12,018 bases of DNA, from contig JAWOIQ010000010.1 in assembly GCA_046484585.1 (NCBI GenBank), positions 1 through 12,018 of the forward strand, in the 5' to 3' direction. The DNA is from JAGXFP01 sp046484585 (GTDB taxonomy: Bacteria; Desulfobacterota; Desulfobulbia; Desulfobulbales; JAGXFP01). Each line of letters opens with the position of its first letter. Position 1 is the stretch's first letter. Positions 1 through 6,642 of this stretch are shown in pieces. A program made the translations under genes and the position numbers. The notes beneath the pieces are model-generated. The model worked only from the letters and a program-made list of their open reading frames with translations, was not told the DNA's origin and did no database searches.

Positions 1-136
1 AGAAATCTACACTATTGAGAGGGGCTAATTTATTATGATGTCAGCAAGTAAGCGTGACGTTTGAAATAACTGCTAGCCGATTTGCTGCCTTTGAAAACGC
101 AATCTCTTTCAAGTACCGTTTATTAACTTGATCCAC

Positions 137-1426
137 TTAATATCCATTAAGCTTCATTTGATCTCTAACTTTTTCTCTTCTGGTGGCTACTAAATCAATC
201 ACCATTTTATATTCAAGTTCTTCTGAAGAGAGCATCCACCTGTAATCGGTATCATCATCCTTTGTTTTAAAAGTGTTCCAAGTCCTTTCTTCTTCGGTTA
301 AATACGTGTTTTTATGTTTTTCATTTTCTAGAGAAGCTAGCCAATTAGTGTATAAGTCGAAAAGCTCCTTGTCCCATTTGTATATTTCATATGAACTGCG
401 TGGTATCAATTTGTTCTCTACGCCAAAGTCTTTGAAAATCTTAATGTAGTGATCATATTTAATGGGCCCTATTTCGTCAACCAGTTCAACTTTATACGAA
501 CTTCGCAAATCATTTACTGATTTGTATTCACCCGATGCATTTTTGTATTTATTTAGTATTCTTATTGCATTAACCATTGATTTTTCTTTGCTAGTTATAA
601 TGTCACTTACTTTCTCTATTGCTTGAACAGATTTATATGATTCTAGATAAATTCTATCGAAATGTTTTTCTGAATCTTTTTGTAATTGATTCAATGATTT
701 TTCTGTCATAATATTAAGTTCAGATATCGCACTCTTTGTACTCTTATGTATTTCCCCCAATCCTAAATTGGTTGAAGCAATAATCTCTCTTTTTATTTGG
801 CCGAGCTCTTTTTTTGTAGAAACATTCAACCTAATAAGCGAATCTTCTGTTGAGTTTTCCACCTCTGATTTAAGGATTTTAAGGCTAGCATCATTTTCTT
901 TCAATGTAGTCTGTGTAGATCTTATAATTTCTCTTTTTAGTTCTCCCAACGTCATGTCTGTACTAGCTTTGACTTCTTCTGCTATTTGGTTAAGCTTGAC
1001 TTTATACTCTTTGGAAGTTCGATCGCTTAAATTCTGAATAAATAAATTCATAAAAGTACTTACTACAATCGTTACTAGTGTTACAATTAATGTCCAGCGA
1101 ATTGACCGTTTTGATTCAGTTTTTGCACTTACTTCTAGGCTTTTTTGGGGTTCTTCAAATAGTTCTTTGATAACCTCTTTATAGATATCTTGCTGAAGAT
1201 TCTTTGCTGTTTCATATTTTGCAACAGCCTCTTTCTCTTTATTTTTTGCTTCAAGAGCTTTTATTTCAGATTCTTTGTTGTGCTGTTTTGCAATAGATAG
1301 TTGTCTGGATGTTTCTTTTATAGACGTTTCGAAATATTCAAAGATTTCAGCTATTTCATTGAAAGATAAGGAACCGGAATCTGCCTTGAATTTCTCTATT
1401 TTGCTTTCAAAATCTGACTTACTCAT
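137..1426 (-). CDS. Unrecognised membrane-anchored coiled-coil protein (429 aa)
   Basis: I do not recognise a family. What can be seen: residues ~1-105 are charged and helical (Lys/Glu/Gln-rich, probably coiled coil). One strong hydrophobic segment at ~108-131 follows the basic stretch KRSIR, which suggests an internal N-terminus. A long helical region at ~132-290 carries a recurring Ser-Thr motif at residues 155, 170, 192, 203, 218 and 229. Two copies of a KREII(R/A)ST motif lie at ~164-171 and ~212-219. The last ~130 residues (Tyr, Trp, Lys/Glu-rich) look like a compact domain without a motif I know. Base composition is much more AT-rich than the genes from 2265 onward, which suggests acquired or accessory DNA. 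The ATG is immediately preceded by 17 G, so the usual ribosome-site position is a homopolymer. The reading frame is intact. An anchoring, sensor or phage/defence role is possible, but nothing in the sequence decides it. Confidence 0.8.
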   Translation of the reverse strand: MSKSDFESKIEKFKADSGSLSFNEIAEIFEYFETSIKETSRQLSIAKQHNKESEIKALEAKNKEKEAVAKYETAKNLQQDIYKEVIKELFEEPQKSLEVSAKTESKRSIRWTLIVTLVTIVVSTFMNLFIQNLSDRTSKEYKVKLNQIAEEVKASTDMTLGELKREIIRSTQTTLKENDASLKILKSEVENSTEDSLIRLNVSTKKELGQIKREIIASTNLGLGEIHKSTKSAISELNIMTEKSLNQLQKDSEKHFDRIYLESYKSVQAIEKVSDIITSKEKSMVNAIRILNKYKNASGEYKSVNDLRSSYKVELVDEIGPIKYDHYIKIFKDFGVENKLIPRSSYEIYKWDKELFDLYTNWLASLENEKHKNTYLTEEERTWNTFKTKDDDTDYRWMLSSEELEYKMVIDLVATRREKVRDQMKLNGY

Positions 1427-1443
1427 CCCCCCCCCCCCCCCCC
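1427..1443 (-). repeat. 17-nt poly-G tract (poly-C on +) abutting the start codon
   Basis: Seventeen consecutive C on the + strand, read as G on the coding strand, lie directly against the ATG of the coiled-coil gene. The tract fills the place where a Shine-Dalgarno sequence and its spacer would be, preceded by AATAGA. Runs this long are prone to slipped-strand mispairing, so length variation could tune or switch expression. The exact count is also the kind of value that sequencing gets wrong. Confidence 0.9.
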
Positions 1444-2264
1444 TCTATTAACAACATCACCCAACTAAGGTTGTTAGTCAGTATGCTAACTTTATTTTTT
1501 TCCAGAATATTTCACACCTTCTATCTAATTAGCAATAGGCGAAAAAACTGTTGTTTTAAAGTTCAATATTTAGTTTGTTGCCCACCAATTTCTCTCTGAG
1601 GGGATATTTTTAGGAATGACGTATGATTTCGCATAAAATTATCTGATTACCATTGTCTTTCAGCCAGTACAGAGAGGAATAGGTCTAACAGACTATTAAC
1701 AGTTCCCCTCCTAGGTACGCTATTAGAAATATGATTTTGTAGGACCTGCCTATCTGCTTAGTTTACAGGCTTTTGTGGCATAGCCTTGTTTACTGGCTGA
1801 AACTTAATAATAATCATATTAAATTTTTTTCACATCATAGGTTTCTTTACCGTGCGGACGCCATTAAGGATTTTTCAAAAGATGCTTCTTTATGGGAGTC
1901 GGAATAATGGGTATAAAGCTGAAGATAACAACCATACATCATAAACTAGACGATATTTAAGATAGTTACTGATTATCTTCAGTTTTGTAGTTCAGGGGCA
2001 CCTTACTTGATTTACCTTTTGGTCGGTTTTACTGACCATAACTATACACCTAACCTTCAAGTCCATCAACTTGGAATAATAAGCTCCCGACTTCCGGCAC
2101 CGCGACCAGCGACGCCGCAGGGGTAGGGGACTGCTATTGTCTTGATGATGAAACCCGCGAAGGTAAGTAGTTCAACAGCTTTGATCCAAATTGGCGGAGC
2201 AAATTTAAATTTCTGCTTTCTAATCGGCCTTTCTTTATCCTCTAAAGCATTTTATAGTAGGTAA
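1444..2264. other. AT-rich intergenic region without a convincing gene
   Basis: About 820 bp between the divergent coiled-coil and phosphoesterase genes. I see only short open stretches without good starts. A small inverted repeat, GTTAG/CTAAC (1473-1477 and 1486-1490), is followed on + by a T-rich run, and TGGTC/GACCA occurs near 2023-2040. Neither has a clear role. The composition becomes GC-richer from about 2080, which may mark the edge of an inserted segment. I found no promoter for either flanking gene that I would defend. Confidence 0.5.
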
Positions 2265-3365
2265 ATGTTCGGTCTGATTCTCATATCGATTGTTACCATC
2301 TTCCACCTGTATGTTTTCTGGCGGGTCGGTTCCGTTTCTTTCATTAAAGATCGCATTCCCCTGAAGACATTGGCGGCAGGGGGGATTATCCTCTGGTCGC
2401 TTTTCTTTCTGGGTCGTGTTTACGGCCACACCGGCGGCGGACCGATTGCTGCCGGTCTCGAATTTATCGGCATGACCTGGATGGCAACTCTTTTCCTGCT
2501 GTTTACGACATTCCTGGTTGCCGATCTTTTCACCGGATTTGGGTTTTTCCTGAGGAGCCGGGTTCCCAGGATTCGCGGGGCGGCCCTGGTTGCCGGCCTG
2601 ATCTTGGCTTTATTCGGCATGATCCAGGGGATGCGACCGCCCTTGGTAACGGATCATCAGGTGGCTTTACCCGGTTTGCCGTCTGAGTTGGCCGGCTTGA
2701 AAATGGTGGTTGTTTCCGATCTCCATCTCGGTTCCCAGCTCGGTGGAAAATGGTTGAGCGGCATAGTTGGCCGGGTGTTAAAAGAAAAACCGGATCTGAT
2801 CCTGCTGGTTGGCGACATATATGAAGGTCACGAACGCCCTTCAGGTGAAATACTGTCTGCGATGCGGAAGCTGAATGCGCCTCTCGGAGTTTGGGCGGTG
2901 CTCGGTAATCATGAATTTTATGGCGGGCCGGAAGTTATCGATGCGCTTATCGATGATTCCGGACTGACGGTTCTGAGAAATTCACATGTGGAAATAAGAC
3001 CCGGCCTGGTCCTTGCCGGGGTTGAAAGCGGAGGCCGCCATCGTCTTCCGGAGAACGGTGCGGAAACGCTCGGGCAGGCGCTGCCTTTAAATTCCCCGGA
3101 ACCCGTTATTCTTCTCAGCCACAAACCATGGCAGGTGGAAGAAGCGGCTGCGCTTGGTGCGGACCTGATGATCTCCGGACATACCCACAACGGCCAGATC
3201 TGGCCATTCGGCTATCTTGTCAAGCGCATGTTCCCTTACCTCGCCGGGCGATATCGGGTGAATGGCATGACTTTGCTTGTAGGCCGGGGCACGGGTACCT
3301 GGGGGCCGCGGATGCGTCTATGGCTGCCGGGAGAAATACTGAAGGTTATACTGGTCCGCGAATAA
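2265..3365 (+). CDS. Membrane-anchored calcineurin-like metallophosphoesterase (YkuE/YaeI-like)
   Basis: Predicted dinuclear-metal phosphoesterase of 366 aa. About four hydrophobic segments (residues ~1-20, 34-52, 66-92, 105-122) precede a soluble catalytic domain from ~140. The metal-binding motifs appear in family order: DLH at 152-154, GDIYE at 183-187 (the family often has GDxxD, here Glu), GNHE at 214-217, SH at 285-286 and GHTH at 305-308, continuing NGQ. This arrangement matches the YkuE/YaeI branch, whose studied members act at the membrane (YaeI on lipid-linked pyrophosphates, YkuE as a secreted phosphoesterase); the substrate here is not known. The ATG at 2265 has only a weak GTAGG-like sequence upstream, but the N-terminal membrane helix begins right there, which supports it. 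It stands alone and ends ~60 bp before a hairpin shared with the opposing tRNA gene. Confidence 0.9.
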   Translation: MFGLILISIVTIFHLYVFWRVGSVSFIKDRIPLKTLAAGGIILWSLFFLGRVYGHTGGGPIAAGLEFIGMTWMATLFLLFTTFLVADLFTGFGFFLRSRVPRIRGAALVAGLILALFGMIQGMRPPLVTDHQVALPGLPSELAGLKMVVVSDLHLGSQLGGKWLSGIVGRVLKEKPDLILLVGDIYEGHERPSGEILSAMRKLNAPLGVWAVLGNHEFYGGPEVIDALIDDSGLTVLRNSHVEIRPGLVLAGVESGGRHRLPENGAETLGQALPLNSPEPVILLSHKPWQVEEAAALGADLMISGHTHNGQIWPFGYLVKRMFPYLAGRYRVNGMTLLVGRGTGTWGPRMRLWLPGEILKVILVRE

Positions 3366-3420
3366 TTGGTCTGTCCCGTTTTTATGTTCGTCTTCGGGGC
3401 GAGTGAATAGATGACGCAAC

Positions 3421-3460
3421 AAAAAAGGGTTCCCGAAACTATCGGAAACCCTTGTTCTTT
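3421..3460. terminator. Bidirectional rho-independent terminator (tRNA-His / phosphoesterase)
   Basis: Arms 3427-3436 and 3442-3451 (GGGTTCCCGA / TCGGAAACCC) pair with one mismatch around a 5-nt loop. On the minus strand the stem is followed by six T, a strong terminator for the tRNA gene that ends 12 bases away. On the plus strand the tail is TTGTTCTTT, suitable for the phosphoesterase gene. Confidence 0.85.
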
Positions 3461-3462
3461 CG

Positions 3463-3540
3463 TGGGGTGAGTGATGGGATTTGAACCCACGGCCTCCTGG
3501 GCCACAACCAGGTGCTCTAACCAACTGAGCTACACCCACC
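3463..3540 (-). tRNA. tRNA-His (anticodon GTG), CCA encoded
   Basis: Read on the minus strand, the sequence folds as a cloverleaf. It starts with the extra 5' G (position -1) typical of tRNA-His, then acceptor GTGGGTG pairing with CACTCAC (one G-T pair). The D-arm region is GTAGCTCAG..GGTTAGAGC. The anticodon stem CCTGG/CCAGG encloses loop TTGTGGC, so the anticodon is GTG. The T-arm is GTGGGTTCAAATCCCAT. C73 is followed by an encoded CCA at 3465-3463. A promoter lies upstream and a terminator directly downstream, so it appears to be a single-gene unit. Confidence 0.97.
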
Positions 3541-3571
3541 ATGCACAGCTGTACGGCACGGAACTATTTAC

Positions 3572-3599
3572 TAGATAGATTGCCTTTTGGCAAGGTCAA
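3572..3599 (-). promoter_or_regulatory. Candidate promoter of tRNA-His with palindromic spacer
   Basis: On the minus strand TTGACC (3594-3599) and TATCTA (3572-3577) are separated by 16 nt, placing transcription start about 25 nt before the tRNA. The spacer contains a perfect inverted repeat TTGCC-TTTT-GGCAA (3580-3593). A 9-bp direct repeat TTGGCAAGG occurs at 3588-3596 and 3601-3609. Confidence 0.55.
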
Positions 3600-3620
3600 A
3601 TTGGCAAGGGTGAACTTGTC

Positions 3621-4286
3621 TCAGCTATCGTTGTTTTCCCTGCCGCAATGCTTGCAGATTTTGGCTTGGGCCTTGACGATCTCGGCGCAGTGGACGCATT
3701 CCCGCCGGTTATGATTTTTGAGGATTCCGTTGATGGCCAAATCGGCCAGCTGGCCGATTTCTGTATGGTGGAACTTATGGGCGCGGATCGGATCAATGCA
3801 TTCCAGATCGTTAAGCTCGGTCAGCAGCTTGCAGGCCCGATGCCGGCTTTTCAGGTCGGCCTTCTCGTCGGTAAGCAGGCAGAGGACCGGTTCGAGGTTT
3901 TTTTCGGCCACGCAGGTGTCGAGCTTGGCCCGCGCTTCCTTCTCCTTCTGATAGCGGACGTTGGTCTCCATCATTTTATCCTGATCTACGATACTGCCGG
4001 TAAAGGCATCCTTGCTGCCGACCATCATCGGCCCCCCTTTTTTCTCGTTGGGGAGCAGCATGTAACGGCAGGAAGCGGCATGGCCGTATTGTTCCTCAAA
4101 CTCCTGCCAGCTCTTTTGAAATATCGGGCAGTCGTCGTTCAGGCAGACGAAAAATACTTCCGCCCCCCAGCCGAGACCGTCTCCGACATGGTAGGGTGGG
4201 GTGTGACAGCAGGCGAGCTGTTCCTTGCAGTGCGGGCAATCATGCTTCTGCCTGGCGATTTCAAAACTGCGGTCATCCACAAACAT
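3621..4286 (-). CDS. Hypothetical zinc-ribbon protein (221 aa)
   Basis: Soluble protein with two Cys-rich ends. The N-terminal part has CPHC at 17-20, CC at 26-27, C48 and C53 (CLNDDC) and C73, which could form a metal site. The C-terminal part has CVHC at 197-200 and CKHC at 211-214, a classic zinc ribbon spaced by ten residues. Residues ~105-125 are charged and helical, and ~130-190 look like two or three short helical (HEAT-like) repeats. Function unknown; such ribbons bind nucleic acid or protein. The frame stays open upstream to 4436, but ATG 4286 is chosen because GGAGGT lies 9 nt before it and the Cys motif follows at once. A good promoter lies ~140 nt upstream. No partner gene adjoins it, and the nearest downstream feature is the tRNA-His promoter. 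Confidence 0.8.
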   Translation of the reverse strand: MFVDDRSFEIARQKHDCPHCKEQLACCHTPPYHVGDGLGWGAEVFFVCLNDDCPIFQKSWQEFEEQYGHAASCRYMLLPNEKKGGPMMVGSKDAFTGSIVDQDKMMETNVRYQKEKEARAKLDTCVAEKNLEPVLCLLTDEKADLKSRHRACKLLTELNDLECIDPIRAHKFHHTEIGQLADLAINGILKNHNRRECVHCAEIVKAQAKICKHCGRENNDS

Positions 4287-4295
4287 CTTCAAACT

Positions 4296-4301
4296 ACCTC
4301 C
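4296..4301 (-). promoter_or_regulatory. Shine-Dalgarno that sets the zinc-ribbon gene start
   Basis: GGAGGT on the minus strand, 9 nt before ATG 4284-4286. No comparable site precedes the longer open-frame start at 4436, so the shorter 221-aa protein is preferred. Confidence 0.8.
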
Positions 4302-4424
4302 GATAATATGTTGGGGATCACGAAAACCGACGGAACCGCAGCGCTCCGCGCGTAATCGCGGGTTGATGCGGCACCTTTTACGGCAAACGAGATCGTGGTA
4401 AATAAACTTGAATAGAAGGGAAAG

Positions 4425-4453
4425 AAAATAATGCATAATGTTAAAGTGGTCAA
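4425..4453 (-). promoter_or_regulatory. Candidate sigma70-like promoter of the zinc-ribbon gene
   Basis: TTGACC (4448-4453), 17 nt, TATTTT (4425-4430) on the minus strand. This gives a transcript leader of roughly 130 nt before ATG 4286. Confidence 0.55.
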
Positions 4454-4502
4454 TGGGCGCGGAAAATATAAGTGGTAAGCAAAAACACGATTATTCAAGT
4501 GA

Positions 4503-4530
4503 TTGCTCGCGGGTTCTTGCTGGATATAAT
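4503..4530 (+). promoter_or_regulatory. Candidate promoter in the long purM upstream region
   Basis: A perfect TATAAT box (4525-4530) lies 16 nt after TTGCTC (4503-4508). It would start a transcript ~370 nt ahead of purM and ~110 nt ahead of the hairpin at 4641-4667. The -35 match is weak. Confidence 0.4.
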
Positions 4531-4635
4531 CGCGTCATCTATCCCGACAGAGGCTGGCCGGTGTCGCGTTGTCTTTTCACTCATACGGCATGTCTGTAAC
4601 CGAAATTCACATGGGAAAGCCCTTGGCCCGGCATT

Positions 4636-4667
4636 CCCGATAAAAGCAGCTCGGGTTCCCGGCTTTT
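4636..4667 (+). terminator. Terminator-like hairpin with a competing pairing
   Basis: AAAAGC (4642-4647) can pair with GCTTTT (4662-4667), with CGG/CCG inside and a T run at the end, as in an intrinsic terminator; the stem has an AGCT bulge. An alternative stem CCCGA (4636-4640) with TCGGG (4651-4655) would disrupt it. It could end a small RNA started near 4537, or act as an attenuator before purM. No known riboswitch motif was recognised. Confidence 0.35.
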
Positions 4668-4905
4668 TGTGGAAGGCCCGGATCTTTACTTATTATTAAG
4701 ATAGGAAATCCATGGCCGAACAGTTAGATTGACAACGTCGCCAGATCACAAAAAAGATGATGGCCTTCGTTGGTCTGTAGTTGCCCGGGATTTTGAAAAC
4801 TGTTTGACTTTTATGGCTGCTGTCAGTAAAGATTCTTGTTTCTCGATGTCGGGAGAGCTGAAGTTTTTGGATAAGGCATGTTAACTAACTAATTTGATTG
4901 AGATT
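4668..4905 (+). other. Untranslated stretch before purM with a weak promoter
   Basis: No gene-like frame is seen. TTGACT (4804-4809) followed 17 nt later by TAAAGA (4827-4832) could be the immediate purM promoter; the -10 match is poor. I did not recognise a PurR-like operator or a purine riboswitch. Confidence 0.3.
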
Positions 4906-5970
4906 ATGGAAAATAAAAACAAGTCGAGATACGCCGAGGCGGGGGTCGATATTGACCGGGGCAATGATTTTGTAAGGAATATCAAGCCGCTGGTGTCGGC
5001 TACCTTCAATCGCGGCGTCCTTACCGATATAGGCGGTTTCGGCGGCCTGTTCGCCCTGGGCCGTGATCGCTATCAGGATCCCGTGCTGGTTTCTTCAACC
5101 GACGGGGTTGGAACCAAGCTCGCCGTCGCCCAACTGTGCGGCAAGCACGATACGATCGGGATCGATCTGGTGGCCATGTGCGTTAATGACGTGGTGGTTT
5201 CCGGAGCCAAGCCCCTTTTCTTTCTTGATTATTTTTCCATAGGCAAGCTTGATAACGATTTGGCTGTTGATGTCGTCAAGGGGATTGCCGAGGGGTGCCT
5301 GATTTCCAAATGTTCCCTGATCGGCGGCGAGACCGCCGAGATGCCCGGGCTCTATGATGAAGGCGAATATGATCTGGCCGGCTTTGTGGTCGGTATCGCC
5401 GAGCGGGACGATATTATCGACGGTACGGATATCAGGGTCGGTCAAAAGATTATCGGACTGGCGGCAAGCGGAGTGCACAGCAACGGTTACTCCCTGGCCC
5501 GCAAGATCTTCTTTGAAGAGCACGGGCACGGAGTCGACACCTACCTGGATGATCTGGGCTGCACGGTGGGCGAGGAGCTTCTCAGACCGACCCGGATCTA
5601 TGTGGAGCCGCTGTTGAATATTATCAAGAATTTCAAGGTGCACGGCCTGGTTCATATCACCGGCGGCGGCTTTTTCGATAACATTCCCCGCATCCTGCCC
5701 CAGGGCTGCCAGGTCAAAATTGAAAGCGGCAGCTGGGCAATCCCTCCGGTTTTCAGCTACATGTGCAATAAAGGTAATGTTTCGCCCGAAGAGATGTTCC
5801 GTACCTTTAACTGCGGGATCGGCATGGTTGCCTTTGTCGATGCGGAGCAGGCCGACGATATCTGTTTTCAGCTTGCCGCCCTCGGCGAGACTTCTTTTGT
5901 GATCGGCGAGGTAGTTGCCAAAAAAGGAGAAGGGCCGGAGGTCGACATAGATTGTAAGGCCAATTTCTAA
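4906..5970 (+). CDS. purM: Phosphoribosylformylglycinamidine cyclo-ligase (AIR synthetase)
   Basis: Catalyses the ATP-dependent ring closure of formylglycinamidine ribonucleotide to aminoimidazole ribonucleotide, the fifth step of de novo purine synthesis, in the cytosol as a homodimer. The 354-aa length is usual for the family. Clear family motifs: STDGVGTK at 64-71, DLVAMCVND at 87-95, GGETAEMPG at 140-148, GVHSNGYSL at 189-197, TGGGFFDNIPR at 252-262 and FNCGIGMV at 301-308. The N-terminal YAEAGVDIDRGN is also typical. ATG 4906 is chosen; an in-frame TTG at 4894 is possible but has no ribosome site, while a weak GAG precedes the ATG. purN, often next to purM, is absent here, and the gene ends at its own terminator. 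It therefore appears to be transcribed alone. Confidence 0.97.
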   Translation: MENKNKSRYAEAGVDIDRGNDFVRNIKPLVSATFNRGVLTDIGGFGGLFALGRDRYQDPVLVSSTDGVGTKLAVAQLCGKHDTIGIDLVAMCVNDVVVSGAKPLFFLDYFSIGKLDNDLAVDVVKGIAEGCLISKCSLIGGETAEMPGLYDEGEYDLAGFVVGIAERDDIIDGTDIRVGQKIIGLAASGVHSNGYSLARKIFFEEHGHGVDTYLDDLGCTVGEELLRPTRIYVEPLLNIIKNFKVHGLVHITGGGFFDNIPRILPQGCQVKIESGSWAIPPVFSYMCNKGNVSPEEMFRTFNCGIGMVAFVDAEQADDICFQLAALGETSFVIGEVVAKKGEGPEVDIDCKANF

Positions 5971-6020
5971 ACCTCTTCAAATATGATCGCGACAGCTATT
6001 CGCAAATGGCTTGGGCGAAT

Positions 6021-6065
6021 AAAAAAAAAGGCGGCCGATTATGTCAATGCGGACCGCCTTTTTTT
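6021..6065. terminator. Strong bidirectional terminator between purM and the fusA-like/mog operon
   Basis: GGCGG (6030-6034) pairs with CCGCC (6054-6058), and CCG (6035-6037) with CGG (6050-6052) with one bulged A. The stem is flanked by nine A on the left and seven T on the right, so both strands give a GC stem followed by a U run. It can serve purM on + and the mog end on -. Confidence 0.9.
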
Positions 6066-6080
6066 GTATTAATTATTTTC

Positions 6081-6133
6081 CTCACTCCTGACTCCTCACC
6101 CCTTACCTCTCTTACCTCTCACTCCTCACTCCG
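6081..6133. repeat. Pyrimidine-rich short tandem repeat
   Basis: A C/T-rich stretch made of recurring 9-mers: TTACCTCTC twice in tandem (6103-6120), ACTCCTCAC at 6091-6099 and 6121-6129, CTCACTCCT at 6081-6089 and 6118-6126. It runs into the 3' end of mog and provides that gene's stop codon and last residues. Confidence 0.8.
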
Positions 6134-6640
6134 CTCCCCCCCGCAGTCCGCCGTGCCCCCTTGCAGTTTATACAGGGCATGGGGGAGAACCTCGATAACC
6201 GCCAGCAGATTTTCGGTGGCGGCTTTTTCGCTGCCGGGCAGGTTTATGATCAGGCTTTTTTTTCTGGTTCCAGCCAGACCTCGGGAGAGCAAGGCATTAA
6301 TGGTTTTGCCGATATTGGCCAGCCGCATCGTTTCGCTGATCCCCGGGATTTCCAGATCAAGTAATGGCCGGGTCGCTTCCGGGGTGACGTCTCTCGGGCT
6401 CAGGCCGGTGCCGCCGGTGGTGATGATCAGGTCGATGCCGCGATGATCCGCCCAGTCGATCAAGACCCGCTGGATGGCGGTGATTTCGTCCGGGACCAAT
6501 CCCTTCTCTCCAATCCGGAAGCCGTGGTCGGCAAGAAGTTCACATAAGGCGGGCCCGCTGGTGTCGCGTCTCTGCCCCTGGGAGCTCCGATCGCTTACGG
6601 TGAGAACCGCGCATTGATAGGGGGTATGGTTTTCGTTCAC
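6119..6640 (-). CDS. mog: Molybdopterin adenylyltransferase, MogA/MoaB-type
   Basis: Activates molybdopterin by adenylylation before molybdenum insertion, in molybdenum cofactor synthesis. It is 173 aa, close to the family size. Seen motifs: VSDRSSQG near the N-terminus (15-22), TTGGTG at 74-79 and PRDVTPEAT at 82-90 (the MoCF nucleotide/pterin-binding core), LLSRGLAGTR at 117-126 and NLPGSEKAA at 133-141. MoaB-type proteins share this fold, so mog versus moaB is not settled. The start is GTG 6640, only 2 nt after the stop of the EF-G-like gene and without a clear ribosome site, which suggests translational coupling in one operon. The tail after residue ~161 (GTADCGGERSEE) runs into a pyrimidine repeat and is unlikely to be conserved. 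No other molybdenum cofactor gene is in the window. Confidence 0.93.
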   Translation of the reverse strand: MNENHTPYQCAVLTVSDRSSQGQRRDTSGPALCELLADHGFRIGEKGLVPDEITAIQRVLIDWADHRGIDLIITTGGTGLSPRDVTPEATRPLLDLEIPGISETMRLANIGKTINALLSRGLAGTRKKSLIINLPGSEKAATENLLAVIEVLPHALYKLQGGTADCGGERSEE

Positions 6641-6642
6641 GG

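Noticed and set aside
1473..1497. Inverted repeat followed by a T-run, possible terminator on +
   Set aside because: Short AT-rich stem and no plus-strand gene upstream to terminate.
1742..1907. Short plus-strand open stretch ending in a protein-like tail (near 1852-1907)
   Set aside because: It has no ATG or GTG start with a ribosome site over most of its length, and the upstream part is not protein-like. At best it is a gene remnant.
3648..4355. Long plus-strand open frame opposite the zinc-ribbon gene
   Set aside because: It is the antisense shadow of a gene with clear Cys motifs, a promoter and a Shine-Dalgarno.
4503..4670. Possible 4.5S (SRP) RNA or 6S RNA gene
   Set aside because: The conserved SRP loop motif is absent, and no long rod-like pairing typical of 6S RNA was found.
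4472..4699. Plus-strand open frame of 75 aa upstream of purM
   Set aside because: GTG start without a ribosome site, no domain, and it spans the candidate promoter and hairpin.
6081..6133. CRISPR array
   Set aside because: The repeats are short tandem words without regular unique spacers. No cas gene is present.
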